Assembly: GCF_038039215.1 (NCBI RefSeq)
Contig: NZ_JBBPCL010000001.1
Location: 1,426,001-1,490,000 of the forward strand
Length of the DNA stretch: 64,000 nt
DNA from: Pseudonocardia sp. T1-2H
Lineage (GTDB): Bacteria > Actinomycetota > Actinomycetes > Mycobacteriales > Pseudonocardiaceae
Reading direction: 5' to 3'
How positions within the stretch are numbered: position 1 is the stretch's first letter; each line of letters starts with the position of its first letter. The notes beneath the pieces were generated by a model, which saw only the letters and a program-made list of their open reading frames with translations, was not told the origin of the DNA and did not search any database. This document shows positions 20,283 to 29,315 of this stretch, one piece after another. The translations under genes and the position numbers were made by a program.

Positions 20283-21325
20283 CGGCCACGGCGACCACGC
20301 GGGTGGTGCCCCCGGTGGGGCAGGGGATCCGCTCCGCGGCCCTCGAGGCCTCGGTCGCCGGGGCCGCGAACGTGCTGCGGGGCGCCCGTGAGGTCGTCCT
20401 GCTCGCCCACGTGCAGCCGGACGCGGACGCGCTCGGCAGCGCGCTGGCCCTCGGGATCGCGCTGCACCGGCGCGGCGTGCGCGTGACCGTCTCCTTCGGC
20501 GCCACGTCCGGAGCTGACGAGCGGGTCCCGGAGTCCCTGCGCTCGCTGGACGAGTACGGCCTGCTCGTGCCCGCCGCCGAGGTCCCCGCGGCCCCCGAGG
20601 TCCTCGTCGCCTGCGACACCGCGGACATCGGGCGGCTCGGCTCGCTGGCCGGCCTCCTCGACACCGCGGGCACGTCGATCCTGGTGGACCACCACGCGTC
20701 GAACCCGGGGTTCGGGACGGTGCGCGTGCTGGACCCGGCCGCGGAAGCCACCGTGATGCTCGTGCGCCGGGTGCTCGCCGCGCTCGGCGAGCCCCTGGAC
20801 GCCGTCATCGGCCGCTGCCTCTACGCCGGGCTGGCCACGGACACCGTCGGGTTCCGCACCGCGGGCCCCGGTGCGCACCGCCTCGCCGCCGAGCTGGTGG
20901 AGGCCGGGGTGGAGGTCGAGCCGTTGATCCGGCGGATCGTCGACACCCACCCGTTCAGCTGGCTGCAGGCCCTGGCCGGCCTCCTCGCGGACGCCCGGCT
21001 GGAGCCGGACGCGGCGGGCGGGCGGGGCCTCGTGCACACCTCCGTCCCGGCCGCCGTCGTCGCGGCGTTCGGCCAGGAGGAGGTCGAGAGCGTGGTCGGC
21101 CACCTGCGGACCGCCGCGGAGGCGGACGTCGCCGCGGTGTTCAAGCAGGTCGGCCCGCAGCGCTGGGCGCTGTCGCTGCGCGGGAAGGGCAGCGTGGACC
21201 TGTCCGCCGTGGCCGTCGCGCTGGGCGGGGGCGGGCACCACGACGCCGCCGGCGCCGTAGGGGACGGCGACCTCGCCGAGGTGCGGGCGGCGCTGCGGGC
21301 GGCGCTCACCGCCGTGACCGGCTGA
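20279..21325 (+). CDS. nrnA: DHH phosphoesterase, NrnA-type oligoribonuclease/pAp phosphatase
   Basis: This 348-residue enzyme of the DHH/DHHA1 family degrades short RNA oligomers and dephosphorylates pAp, a by-product of sulfate assimilation. Metal-binding motifs are [16 protein letters not shown] (N-terminal DxD type), [23 protein letters not shown] (the DHH box) and [11 protein letters not shown] in the DHHA1 domain. The GTG start overlaps rbfA, and the family is regularly located behind rbfA in actinomycetes, giving an RNA-processing cluster with infB and rbfA. Confidence 0.93.
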   Translation: MTATATTRVVPPVGQGIRSAALEASVAGAANVLRGAREVVLLAHVQPDADALGSALALGIALHRRGVRVTVSFGATSGADERVPESLRSLDEYGLLVPAAEVPAAPEVLVACDTADIGRLGSLAGLLDTAGTSILVDHHASNPGFGTVRVLDPAAEATVMLVRRVLAALGEPLDAVIGRCLYAGLATDTVGFRTAGPGAHRLAAELVEAGVEVEPLIRRIVDTHPFSWLQALAGLLADARLEPDAAGGRGLVHTSVPAAVVAAFGQEEVESVVGHLRTAAEADVAAVFKQVGPQRWALSLRGKGSVDLSAVAVALGGGGHHDAAGAVGDGDLAEVRAALRAALTAVTG

Positions 21326-21350
21326 CCCCCCTTGCCCGCCGTGCCTCTCT

Positions 21351-21380
21351 CAGGTGGATCTCACCTGGCGTCGCTACCGT
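21351..21380 (+). promoter_or_regulatory. inverted repeat overlapping the methyltransferase promoter
   Basis: CAGGTG and CACCTG (21351-21356, 21362-21367) form a 6-bp inverted repeat with a five-base spacer. TACCGT at 21375-21380 is a likely -10, so the repeat covers the -35 zone. An AGGAGGA ribosome-binding site (21392-21398) follows. It resembles an operator of a small dimeric repressor. Confidence 0.45.
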
Positions 21381-21402
21381 GTGCAGAGCCTAGGAGGACC
21401 CT

Positions 21403-22072
21403 GTGACCCCGGAGCCCGCCCTGACCTTCCCCGCGCTGCCCCGACTCCGTTCCCCCCACCACACGTTTCTGCTCGCCGCCCTCCGCCGCCCCGGTCAGAT
21501 CGGGGCGGTCGCCCCGCTTCCCGCAGCTCGCCGCGCTGCTCGCATCGGTCGTGCCCACCGAGGGCGCCCCGGTCGTCGTCGAGCTGGGGCCCGGGACCGG
21601 CGCCATCAGCGCCGCCATCGAGGAACGGCAGCCGCCGCGCGCGCGGCACCTCGCCGTCGAGCTGGACCGGGGGATGGCGGACTACCTGCGTCGCACCCGC
21701 CCCGGGCTGGAGGTGGTGCAGGGCAACGCCCTCGCGCTGTCCACCCTGCTCGCCGAGCGCACCGTCCCGGCCGTCGACGCGGTGATCAGCGGGCTGCCGT
21801 GGTCGCTGTTCGACCGGGCCACGCAGCGCGACATCCTCGACGAGGCCGCCGGCGTCCTCGCACCGAACGGGGCGTTCGTCACCTTCGCCTACAGCTACAC
21901 GGTGGTCATGCCGCCGGCGCGGCGTTTCCGCCGGCTGCTGCACGAGGTGTTCGACGAGGTCGTGGTCACCCGCACGGTCTGGCGCAACCTGCCGCCCGCC
22001 TTCGCCTACATCTGCCGCCGCCCCCGGGTGACCGGGGGAGTGTCCGCGCCCCGGGCGATCGCCGGGGGATGA
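21403..22072 (+). CDS. phospholipid N-methyltransferase-like SAM methyltransferase, frameshifted
   Basis: Two frames join into one class I methyltransferase of about 222 residues. The first, from GTG 21403, gives TFLLAALRRPGQIGAVAP, the N-terminal motif of PmtA-like enzymes. The second continues with FPQLAALLASVVPTEG, the SAM-binding VVELGPGTGAISAAI, AVELDRGMADYL and ISGLPWSLFD, ending in WRNLPPAFAYICRR. The switch lies at about 21513-21522 and needs one base removed or two added. A strong ribosome-binding site supports the upstream start. Without correction only a fragment lacking the N-terminal helix would be made. Substrate (phospholipid or rRNA-like KsgA relative) is not certain. The MATE gene starts 7 bases later. 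Confidence 0.75.
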
Positions 22073-22079
22073 TCCCGGG

Positions 22080-23462
22080 GTGAGCGACCCGCACCACCGA
22101 TCCGACCCGCACGACCCGGAGGCCGACGGCCCGCTCCCGGCCCGCAGCGTCCTGCGGCTCGCCCTGCCCGCGCTCCCCGTGCTGGCGGCGGAGCCGCTCT
22201 ACGTGCTGGTGGACACGGCCGTCGTCGGCCGGCTCGGGGCGGTCCCGCTGGCCGGGCTGGCCGTCGCCGGGGTGCTGTTCACCCAGGTCACGAGCCAGCT
22301 GAACTTCCTCTCCTACGGCACGACCGCCCGCGCGGCCCGGCTGCACGGCGCCGGCCGCCGGTCGGCGGCCGTCGGGGAGGGCGTGCAGGCGACGTGGCTC
22401 GCGCTGGCCGTCGGGCTCGTCGTGCTCGGGGCCGGGCAGCTCGTCGCCGGGCCGCTCGCGCAGGCCCTCGGCGACGGCGGCGAGATCGCGTCGTCGGCCG
22501 TCTCCTGGCTGCGGATCGCGCTCTTCGGCGCACCGATGGTGCTCGTCACGCTCGCCGGCAACGGTTGGATGCGCGGCGTCCAGGACACCGTGCGGCCGAT
22601 GCGGTACGTGTTGGCCGGCAACGGCCTCTCCGCCCTGATGTGCCCGTTCCTGGTGCACGGCGCCGGGTCCTGGCCCGGCTGGGGCCTGGAGGGCTCGGCG
22701 GTGGCGAACGTGGTGGCCCAGACCGTCGTCGCAGGTCTCTTCCTGGCCGCCCTCGCGAAGGAGCGGCGGGCCGCCCCCGACGCCGATCCGGTGCCGCTGC
22801 GGCCGGTCCCGTCGCTGATCAGGGCCCAGCTCGGGCTCGGCCGGGACCTCATCCTGCGCACCGCCGCGTTCCAGGCCTGCTTCCTCTCCGCGACGGCCGT
22901 CGCCGCCCGGTTCGGCGCGCCCTCGGTGGCCGCGCACCAGATCGTCCTGCAGCTGTGGAACTTCCAGTCGCTCGTGCTCGACGCCGTGGCGATCGCCGCC
23001 CAGTCCCTGGTCGGGGCCGCGCTGGGGGCGGGCGGGGCGCAGCGGGCGAAGGCGGTGGCGAAGCAGGTCACCCGCTACGGGCTGGTCCTCGGGATCGGGT
23101 TCGCGGTGGTGTTCGCCGCGCTCTACCCGGTACTGCCGCGGGTGTTCACCGCCGATCCGGCGACGCTCGCCGCCGTCCCGCTGGCGTGGTGGTTCTTCAC
23201 CGCGCTGCAGCCGATCGCGGGAGTGGTCTTCGCGATCGACGGGGTGCTGCTCGGCGCCGGGGACGCGGCGTTCCTCCGCACGACGACGCTGCTCGCCGCG
23301 GCCGCCGGCTTCCTCCCGCTGATCTGGGTCTCGCTCGTGTTCGGCTGGGGCCTCGCCGGGATCTGGACCGGGCTGAGCCTGTTCATGCTGATCAGGCTGG
23401 TGGCGGTGGGCCTGCGGATGTGGTCGGGACGCTGGGCGGTGACGGGAGCGGTCCGGGCCTGA
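22080..23462 (+). CDS. MATE family efflux transporter (DinF-like)
   Basis: The 460-residue protein has the twelve-helix pattern of the MATE family: the first helix block ALPVLAAEPLYVLVDTAVVGRLG is the family hallmark, repeated in the second half as LRTAAFQACFLSATAVAARFG and AHQIVLQLWNFQS. The DinF branch of actinobacteria fits best; these export cationic drugs or damaged metabolites by Na+ or H+ exchange. The GTG start lies just after the frameshifted methyltransferase gene, so both may be one operon. The 3' end overlaps the convergent histidine kinase gene by about 70 bases. Confidence 0.92.
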   Translation: MSDPHHRSDPHDPEADGPLPARSVLRLALPALPVLAAEPLYVLVDTAVVGRLGAVPLAGLAVAGVLFTQVTSQLNFLSYGTTARAARLHGAGRRSAAVGEGVQATWLALAVGLVVLGAGQLVAGPLAQALGDGGEIASSAVSWLRIALFGAPMVLVTLAGNGWMRGVQDTVRPMRYVLAGNGLSALMCPFLVHGAGSWPGWGLEGSAVANVVAQTVVAGLFLAALAKERRAAPDADPVPLRPVPSLIRAQLGLGRDLILRTAAFQACFLSATAVAARFGAPSVAAHQIVLQLWNFQSLVLDAVAIAAQSLVGAALGAGGAQRAKAVAKQVTRYGLVLGIGFAVVFAALYPVLPRVFTADPATLAAVPLAWWFFTALQPIAGVVFAIDGVLLGAGDAAFLRTTTLLAAAAGFLPLIWVSLVFGWGLAGIWTGLSLFMLIRLVAVGLRMWSGRWAVTGAVRA

Positions 23463-25101
23463 CCGCCGGGATCCGGACGGTGAACACCGTGCCGGGCGAA
23501 CCGGGCCTCAGGTCCACGCTGCCGCCGAGCCGCCGCGCGACCCGGGACACCAGCGCCAGGCCGATCCCGCGCGGCCGGTCCGGCGCCGCGGGCTTGGTGG
23601 AGAAGCCGTGCTCGAAGATGTCCTCCCCGGCGTCGGGCGGCACGCCGGGTCCGGTGTCCGCGACCTCGAGGACCAGCCGGCCGTGCTCGGTGGCCAGCCG
23701 GACGCGGATCTCGGCGGGGGCGCCGGGGTCGGACTCCCGGCCGGTCGTGACGGCGTCCAGGGCGTTGTCGACGAGGTTGCCCAGCAGGGTGACGAGATCG
23801 TCGGGGGACGCGGCCGTCGTCGTCCCCCCGTCGGTGGTGTCGGTGACGGTGAACGCGACGTCGCGCTCCGCGGCGACCCACGCCTTGTCCACCAGCACCG
23901 CGGCGAGGACCGGGTCCTGCACCTGGGCGAGCACCGCCTCCGCGGGCCCGCGGGTGCGGTCCAGGGCGGTGGTGCCGGCCCGCAGCGCGTCCGCGGTGTC
24001 CCCGAGCTGGACCAGCGTGAGCACGGTCTGCATCCGGTTGGCGAACTCGTGGGCCTGCCCGGCCAGCGCGCGGGCGCGGTCGCGGGCCGCGTCGCGCTGG
24101 CGGAGTGCGTCCGCGACCTCGGTGCGGTCCCGGAGCGTGACGACCCGGGTCCCGGCGCCCGCCCGTTCCCCGGCGGCGGTGCGGCTCACGAGCAGGACGC
24201 GTTCCCCGGCGAGGGCGAGGGAGTCCCGGACCTCGACGGACCCGCCGGACTCCGGGGGCCGGACCACCGCCCGCAACGCCGGGTCGACGCCCAGCTCGGC
24301 CAGCCGACGGCCTTCGACGTCGTCGCCGGCCCAGCCGAGGAGCCTTCTCGCCTCCGCGTTCGCGACCACCACCCGCCCCCGCGGGTCCAGCACGACCAGG
24401 CCCTCCCGGACGGCGTGCAGCACCGCGTCGTGATGGGCGTAGGCGGCGGCGATCTCCTCGGGCTCGAGGCCCAGGGTCTGCCGCCGGACCCGGCGGGCGA
24501 GCAGCCACGCGAGCAGTCCGCCGAGCGCCACCGCGGCCGCGGCGACCAGCAGGATCCAGGGCAGCTCCCGCCACACCAGGGCACTGATCCGGTTCTCCAG
24601 CACCCCGACGGACACCATCCCGACGACCCGCCCGCCGTCGACCACGGGCACGACGGTCCGGATCGACGGCCCGAGCGTGCCGAGGAAGTGCTCGCTGTGG
24701 GGCTGTCCGGCCAGCGCCTCGGCCGTCGAGCCCACGTAGACGCCGCCGATCCGGTCCGGCTCGGCGTGGCTGTAGCGGATGCCCTGCGGGCTCATCACCA
24801 CGACGAACGCGGTGCCGGTGGCGATCCGGACGCGTTCGGCCAGCGGCTGCATCGTGCGGGCGACGACGAACGGGTCGCCGCCCGCCGCCACGGCCGCGAC
24901 CACCTGCGGGTCCGTCGCCACGGACGTCGCGGTCGCCCGGGTGAGCCGCTCGGCCGCGTCCGTCTCGACCTCGCGTGCGCCCCACACCCCGAGCGCCGCC
25001 ACCCCGCCGACGGTGATCAGCACCGTCACCAGCTGCAACGCCAACAGCCGGCGGACGAGGCGCGAGCCCCGCCGCCGGCTGTCCCGACGCGTCCCGGTCA
25101 C
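23392..25101 (-). CDS. CitA/DcuS-type sensor histidine kinase
   Basis: A 569-residue kinase with membrane helix 1 (LLALQLVTVLITVGGVAALG), an extracytoplasmic PAS-like domain (GTAFVVVMSPQGIRYSHAEP, typical of citrate/C4-dicarboxylate sensors), helix 2 (ILLVAAAAVALGGLLAWLLA), and a cytoplasmic PAS (VLHAVREGLVVLDPRGRVVV). The CitA-type phosphoacceptor helix is QAHEFANRMQTVLTL, and the HATPase motifs are DNALDAV, DTGPGVP and GIGLALV. I chose GTG 25101, 17 bases after the repaired dctA stop; without repair the frame runs on from dctA. Adjacent dctA suggests it senses dicarboxylates. Such kinases normally pair with CitB-type regulators, but the nearby regulator is OmpR-type. Confidence 0.88.
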   Translation of the reverse strand: MTGTRRDSRRRGSRLVRRLLALQLVTVLITVGGVAALGVWGAREVETDAAERLTRATATSVATDPQVVAAVAAGGDPFVVARTMQPLAERVRIATGTAFVVVMSPQGIRYSHAEPDRIGGVYVGSTAEALAGQPHSEHFLGTLGPSIRTVVPVVDGGRVVGMVSVGVLENRISALVWRELPWILLVAAAAVALGGLLAWLLARRVRRQTLGLEPEEIAAAYAHHDAVLHAVREGLVVLDPRGRVVVANAEARRLLGWAGDDVEGRRLAELGVDPALRAVVRPPESGGSVEVRDSLALAGERVLLVSRTAAGERAGAGTRVVTLRDRTEVADALRQRDAARDRARALAGQAHEFANRMQTVLTLVQLGDTADALRAGTTALDRTRGPAEAVLAQVQDPVLAAVLVDKAWVAAERDVAFTVTDTTDGGTTTAASPDDLVTLLGNLVDNALDAVTTGRESDPGAPAEIRVRLATEHGRLVLEVADTGPGVPPDAGEDIFEHGFSTKPAAPDRPRGIGLALVSRVARRLGGSVDLRPGSPGTVFTVRIPAVRPGPLPSPPSVPTTSAGPPPPA

Positions 25102-25118
25102 GGGCGCATGTATACCGC

Positions 25119-26550
25119 TCAGCGGTTCGTCGTGGCGGCGAGCTCGCGGTCGGCGGGCCCGTCGACGGCGACGGGCTGCTCCTCGGCGCCCTCGCCGTGC
25201 TCGGCGTCCATGTCCGACTCCACCAGCGACGGGTCGTCGAGCACCGCGGCGAGCCGCTCGCGGTCGAAGCTCGTCGTTCCACCGGGCGATCACCAGGGTG
25301 GCGACGACGTTGCCGATGCAGTTGGTCAGCGCCCGGCCCTCGCTCATCACCCGGTCGATGCCGATGATCACCGCGATGCCGACGGCGATGGCCTCCGGGG
25401 TGAAGAACTCCCCGCCGAACGCCTGCAGCGAGGCGGACAGCGTGATCAGCCCGGCGCCGGTGATGCCCGCGGCGCCCTTGGACGTCAGCACCATCAGCAG
25501 GGCGAGGCCGATCTGGGCGCCGACCGGCAGCGTCTCACCGCCCGCCTGGATGATGAACAGCGCGCCGAGCGTCAGGTAGATGCAAGTGCCGTCGAGGTTG
25601 AACGAGTAGCCGGTCGGGATGACCAGGCCGACGGTCTGCCGCGACGCGCCCGCGGACTCCAGCTTGGTCAGCAGCCGGGGCAGCACGGACTCCGACGACG
25701 AGGTGCCGAGGATGATCAGCAGCTCGTCCTTGATCAGCCGGATGACCTTGAAGATGTTGAACCCGGCCCACGCGGAGACGGCGCCGAGCACCACGACCAC
25801 GAACACGGCGCAGGTGCCCCAGAAGACGAGCATCAGGGCGCCGAGGTTGCCCAGCGACGAGGCGCCGAACGCGGCGACCGTGTAGGCCATGCCGCCGAAC
25901 GCGCCGAGCGGCGCCGCCCACATGATCAGCTTGATGATGCCGAAGATCACCTTCGCGATGCTGTCGATCGCGCCGACGATCCGCGTCCGCATCGGCGCGG
26001 CGAGCATGCTGACCGCGCACGCGGTGAGGATCGCCAGCACCAGGACCTGCAGGACCTTGTTGTCCACGAACGGGCCGAGGAAGCTCTTCGGCAGCAGGTC
26101 GTTGGTGATGAACGCGACGATGCCGGAGTCCGTCTCGCCGGAGCCGATCTGCTTCTGCGCCGCGTCGAGCTGGGCCTGCGAGGGGGTGCCCTGGAAGCCC
26201 GCCCCCGGCGCGAACACGTTGGCCGCGGTGAGCCCGAGGGTCAGCGCGACGGCCGTCGCGACGAGGAAGTAGCCGAGCGCGCGGGTGGCGAGGCGGCCGG
26301 CGCGGGCCAGGTTGCCGATCGAGGCGATGCCGACGACGACGGTGCAGAAGATCACCGGGCCGACGATCACCTTGATCATCTGGACGAAGGCGTCGGCGAG
26401 CCACTTCGTCTCCTTGGCCACGCCCGGCGCGAGCAGGCCGAGGAGGATTCCTCCGACGATGCCCACGATGACCCAGAACCAGAGCTGGGTGAAGAACCGC
26501 CTCCGTCGTCTCGGAGCGGTGGTGGTCGTTTCGCTGGCGACCTGAGCCAT
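25119..26550 (-). CDS. dctA: C4-dicarboxylate/cation symporter DctA, frameshifted near its end
   Basis: A DAACS-family transporter that imports succinate, fumarate and malate with Na+ or H+. Typical parts are the N-terminal FFTQLWFWVIVGIVGGILLG, the hairpin serines GTSSSESVLPRLL, the NxDGT substrate motif YSFNLDGTCIYLTLG and LTSKGAAGITGAG. After RWNDEL the frame breaks at GAGCTTC (about 25263-25272 on this strand). Dropping one T restores a normal tail, DRERLAAVLDDPSLVESD, then a stop just before the kinase, about 476 residues. Read literally, the frame fuses into the kinase as one 1052-residue protein, which I regard as an artefact. The gene is divergent from the response regulator. Confidence 0.88.
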
Positions 26551-26641
26551 GATCGTCCTCCTCGACGTCGGTGACGGAACGGTAGGGACGTGACCGGAGT
26601 CATGTCAGTCCCTGGACCCTCATAATTGGGCGGTTGTTGAG

Positions 26642-26653
26642 GTTCTGCAGAAC
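26642..26653. promoter_or_regulatory. 12-bp palindrome between dctA and the response regulator
   Basis: GTTCTGCAGAAC is a perfect palindrome in the short divergent region, 14 bases before the GTG of the regulator and just before its ACGGAGG ribosome-binding site. It could be a binding site for a regulator of one or both genes. Confidence 0.4.
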
Positions 26654-26667
26654 GGAGGTCCGTCGCG

Positions 26668-27327
26668 GTGCGTGCCCTGCTCGTCGAGGACGACGAGGTG
26701 CTCGGCAAGGCGCTCCGCCGCGCCCTGTCCGAGGGCGGGTTCCGCGTGCGCCACGTGACGACCGGCGGCGCCGCGCTCGCCGCCGTCGCCGAGGACGAAC
26801 CGGACGTCGTGCTGCTGGACATGGGCCTGCCGGACCGGGACGGGCTGGCCGTCTGCCGCGGGATCCGCGAGATCTCCCGGGTGCCGATCCTGGCCGTCAC
26901 CGGGCGGGGCGCGGTGGAGGCGCGGGTCCGCGGGCTGCGCAGCGGTGCGGACGACTACATCGTCAAGCCGTTCCTGGTCGAGGAGCTGCTGGCGAGGATG
27001 GACGCCGTGCTGCGCCGTACCCGCGGGCTCGGTGTCGCGCCCACGGTCGTCGCCGGGGACGTGGAGGTGGACCTGTCCCGGCGGTCGGTGACCGTCGCGG
27101 GAGAGCCGGTCACGCTCGCGCGCAAGGAGTTCGACCTGCTCGCGGCGCTGGCCCGGCGGGAGGGCGCGGTGGTGGCGCGCGACGAGCTGCTCGACGAGGT
27201 GTGGGGGAGCGTGGACGCCAGCGCGCGGCGGACCCTGGAGGCGCACGTCGGGCTGGTGCGGTCGAAGCTCGGCCGGCCGGGGGCGATCGTGACGGTGCGC
27301 GGAGTCGGCTACCGGCTGGACCGGTAG
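26668..27327 (+). CDS. OmpR-family response regulator
   Basis: This 219-residue regulator has a receiver domain with acidic pocket LLVEDDEVLG, phosphoacceptor Asp in VVLLDMGLPDRDG, Thr in ILAVTGRG and Lys in DDYIVKPF. A winged-helix C-terminal domain follows (LARKEFDLLAAL, ARRTLEAHVGLVRSKL, VRGVGYRLDR). The start follows an ACGGAGG ribosome-binding site. It is divergent from dctA and the CitA-type kinase, so it is the obvious candidate partner. Pairing a CitA-type kinase with an OmpR-type regulator would be unusual, so it may instead serve another kinase elsewhere. Confidence 0.9.
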   Translation: MRALLVEDDEVLGKALRRALSEGGFRVRHVTTGGAALAAVAEDEPDVVLLDMGLPDRDGLAVCRGIREISRVPILAVTGRGAVEARVRGLRSGADDYIVKPFLVEELLARMDAVLRRTRGLGVAPTVVAGDVEVDLSRRSVTVAGEPVTLARKEFDLLAALARREGAVVARDELLDEVWGSVDASARRTLEAHVGLVRSKLGRPGAIVTVRGVGYRLDR

Positions 27328-27330
27328 GTT
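27325..27330 (+). promoter_or_regulatory. truB -10 box
   Basis: TAGGTT ends eight bases before the truB GTG and begins at the stop codon of the response regulator gene, indicating an own, probably leaderless, promoter for truB. Confidence 0.4.
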
Positions 27331-27338
27331 CGCCCGTC

Positions 27339-28238
27339 GTGCCCGCACCTCGCCCCGCCGTCCCGCCCGGCCTCGTCGTCGTCGACAAGCCCGGCGGTCT
27401 CACCTCGCACGACGTCGTCGCCCGGCTGCGCCGGATCCTGCGCACCCGCAAGGTCGGCCACGCCGGGACGCTGGACCCGATGGCCACCGGCGTGCTGGTC
27501 TGCGGGGTCGAGCGCGGCACCAAGCTGCTCGGGCACCTCGCGCTGGACACCAAGGCGTACACGGCGACGATCCGGCTCGGCGCCGCCACCACGACCGACG
27601 ACGCCGAGGGCGAGGTCCTCTCGACCGCCGACGCGACGGCCGTCACCGAGGAGGCCGTCCGGGCCGCGATGGCGCCGCTGACCGGGGCGATCGAGCAGGT
27701 GCCCAGCTCGGTCAGCGCGATCAAGATCGACGGCGAGCGGGCCTACAAGCGGGTCCGGGCCGGGGAGGACGTCGTCCTCCCGGCGCGGCCGGTCGTCGTG
27801 TCGGCGTTCACGCTGCTCGCGGTGCGCCGCGTCGAGGGCTTCCTGGACCTCGACGTCCTGGTGGACTGCTCGTCGGGCACCTACGTCCGCGCGCTGGCCC
27901 GGGACCTGGGGGCGGGCCTGGGCGTCGGCGGGCACCTGACCGCGCTGCGCCGCACGCGCGTCGGGCCGTTCGACCTCACCCACGCCCGCACGCTGGAGCA
28001 GCTCGAGGTGGACCCGGCGCTGTCCCTGGGCCTCGACGAGGCGGTGGCGACCGCGTTCCCGCGCCGGGACGTCGACACGTCGGGGGCCACGGACGTCTCG
28101 TACGGGAAGTCCCTGCCGCCGGCCGGGCTGGACGGGACCTACGGGGTCTTCGACCCGGCCGGGCGCGCGTTGGCGCTGATGGCGGACCGGGAGGGTGCCG
28201 CGCGGCCGCTGGTCGTGCTCGCTCCGGCCGGGTCCTGA
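27339..28238 (+). CDS. truB: tRNA pseudouridine(55) synthase TruB
   Basis: TruB converts U55 of the T-loop in tRNAs to pseudouridine. The 299 residues carry GLVVVDKPGGLTSHDVV, the catalytic-Asp motif KVGHAGTLDPMATGVLV, the KAYTATIRLG block and CSSGTYVRALARDLG, with a C-terminal PUA-like domain. The GTG at 27339 gives VPAPRPAVPPGL before the conserved core. It is followed by ribF as in most bacteria. Both genes show -10 boxes close to their starts and could be transcribed separately. Confidence 0.95.
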   Translation: MPAPRPAVPPGLVVVDKPGGLTSHDVVARLRRILRTRKVGHAGTLDPMATGVLVCGVERGTKLLGHLALDTKAYTATIRLGAATTTDDAEGEVLSTADATAVTEEAVRAAMAPLTGAIEQVPSSVSAIKIDGERAYKRVRAGEDVVLPARPVVVSAFTLLAVRRVEGFLDLDVLVDCSSGTYVRALARDLGAGLGVGGHLTALRRTRVGPFDLTHARTLEQLEVDPALSLGLDEAVATAFPRRDVDTSGATDVSYGKSLPPAGLDGTYGVFDPAGRALALMADREGAARPLVVLAPAGS

Positions 28239-28261
28239 GATCGCCCCGCACGCGGTCTGCG

Positions 28262-28267
28262 TAGGCT
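28262..28267 (+). promoter_or_regulatory. ribF -10 box
   Basis: TAGGCT ends seven bases before the ribF GTG, the leaderless spacing seen repeatedly in this window. Confidence 0.45.
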
Positions 28268-28274
28268 CACGGGT

Positions 28275-29211
28275 GTGCAGCGCTGGCGTGGACTCGAGGC
28301 CGTCCCGTCCGGATGGGGCCGCAGCGTCGTCACCGTCGGGGTGTTCGACGGTGTGCACCGCGGTCATCAACAGCTGATCTCGCGGGCGGTCGGCCGGGCG
28401 CGGGAGCGGAACCTGCCGAGCGTGGTCGTGACGTTCGATCCGCATCCCGCCGAGCTGGTGCGCCCCGGGTCCCATCCGGCGGCCCTGACCTCGCTCAGCC
28501 GCCGGGCCGAGCTGGTGGCCCAGGCGGGCGCGGACGCGTTCTGCGTCATCCCGTTCACCCCCGAGCTTCTCCCGCATGGAGCCCGCCGAGTTCGCCCACG
28601 AGGTGCTGGTGGACCGGCTGCACGCCGCGGTCGTCGTGGTGGGCAGCAACTTCACCTTCGGCCACCGTGCCGCCGGGGACCTGGACACCCTGCGCAGGCT
28701 GGGGGAGCGCTTCGGCTTCGAGGTCGAGGGCCTGGACCTGATCATCGACTCGGACCACGGCGGCATCACCTTCTCCTCCACCTACGTCCGGTCCTGCATC
28801 GACGCGGGCGACGTCGACGCCGCGGCCGCCGCGCTCGGCCGGCCGCACCGGATCGACGGGGTGGTCGTGCACGGGGACCGGCGGGGCCGCGAGCTGGGCT
28901 TCCCGACCGCCAACATCGCGACCACGCCCTACGCCGCGCTGCCCGCGGACGGTGTCTACGCGGGCTGGTTCCTGATCGGCGACCGCCGCCTGCCCTCGGC
29001 GATCTCGGTGGGTACGAACCCGACGTTCTCCGGCCGGGTCCGGACCGTCGAGGCCTACGTGCTCGACGTGGACGAGGACTTCTACGGCCACGAGGTCTCC
29101 GTGGAGTTCGCCCACCGCCTGCGCGGCCAGGAGCGGTTCGAGGGGATCGAGCCGCTGATCGCGCAGATGACGGACGACGTGAAGAAGACCCGCACCCTCC
29201 TCTGCCCGTAG
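28275..29211 (+). CDS. ribF: bifunctional riboflavin kinase/FAD synthetase, one-base frameshift
   Basis: RibF phosphorylates riboflavin to FMN and adenylates it to FAD. The N-terminal FAD synthetase part reads VTVGVFDGVHRGHQQLI and VVVTFDPHPAELV. The frame breaks at GAGCTTCTCCCGC (about 28563-28570); removing one T gives FTPELSRMEPAEFAHEVL, continuing to VVVGSNFTFGHRAAGD and the C-terminal riboflavin kinase part (GRELGFPTANIA, GTNPTF, LRGQERFEG). The repaired product is about 311 residues, normal for RibF. Since the enzyme is essential, a sequence error is more likely than a real mutation. Confidence 0.92.
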
Positions 29212-29239
29212 GCCGCCGCCTGCTCGGGCGTCCGGGGTG

Positions 29240-29263
29240 GGGTGTCTGTCGGGGAGGACACCC
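29240..29263 (+). terminator. hairpin after ribF
   Basis: GGGTGTC (29240-29246) and GACACCC (29257-29263) form a 7-bp stem with a ten-base loop about 30 bases after the ribF stop, followed by GAGTTTC. It probably ends the truB-ribF unit. Confidence 0.5.
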
Positions 29264-29315
29264 GAGTTTCCCGTTCGGCCACGGGAGGCGGGGTCCGGCT
29301 GCGACGATCCGGGTC

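Noticed and set aside
23392..26550. A 1052-residue DctA-histidine kinase fusion
   Set aside because: The fusion arises only from one extra T at GAGCTTC. Without it DctA ends normally and the kinase has its own GTG start.
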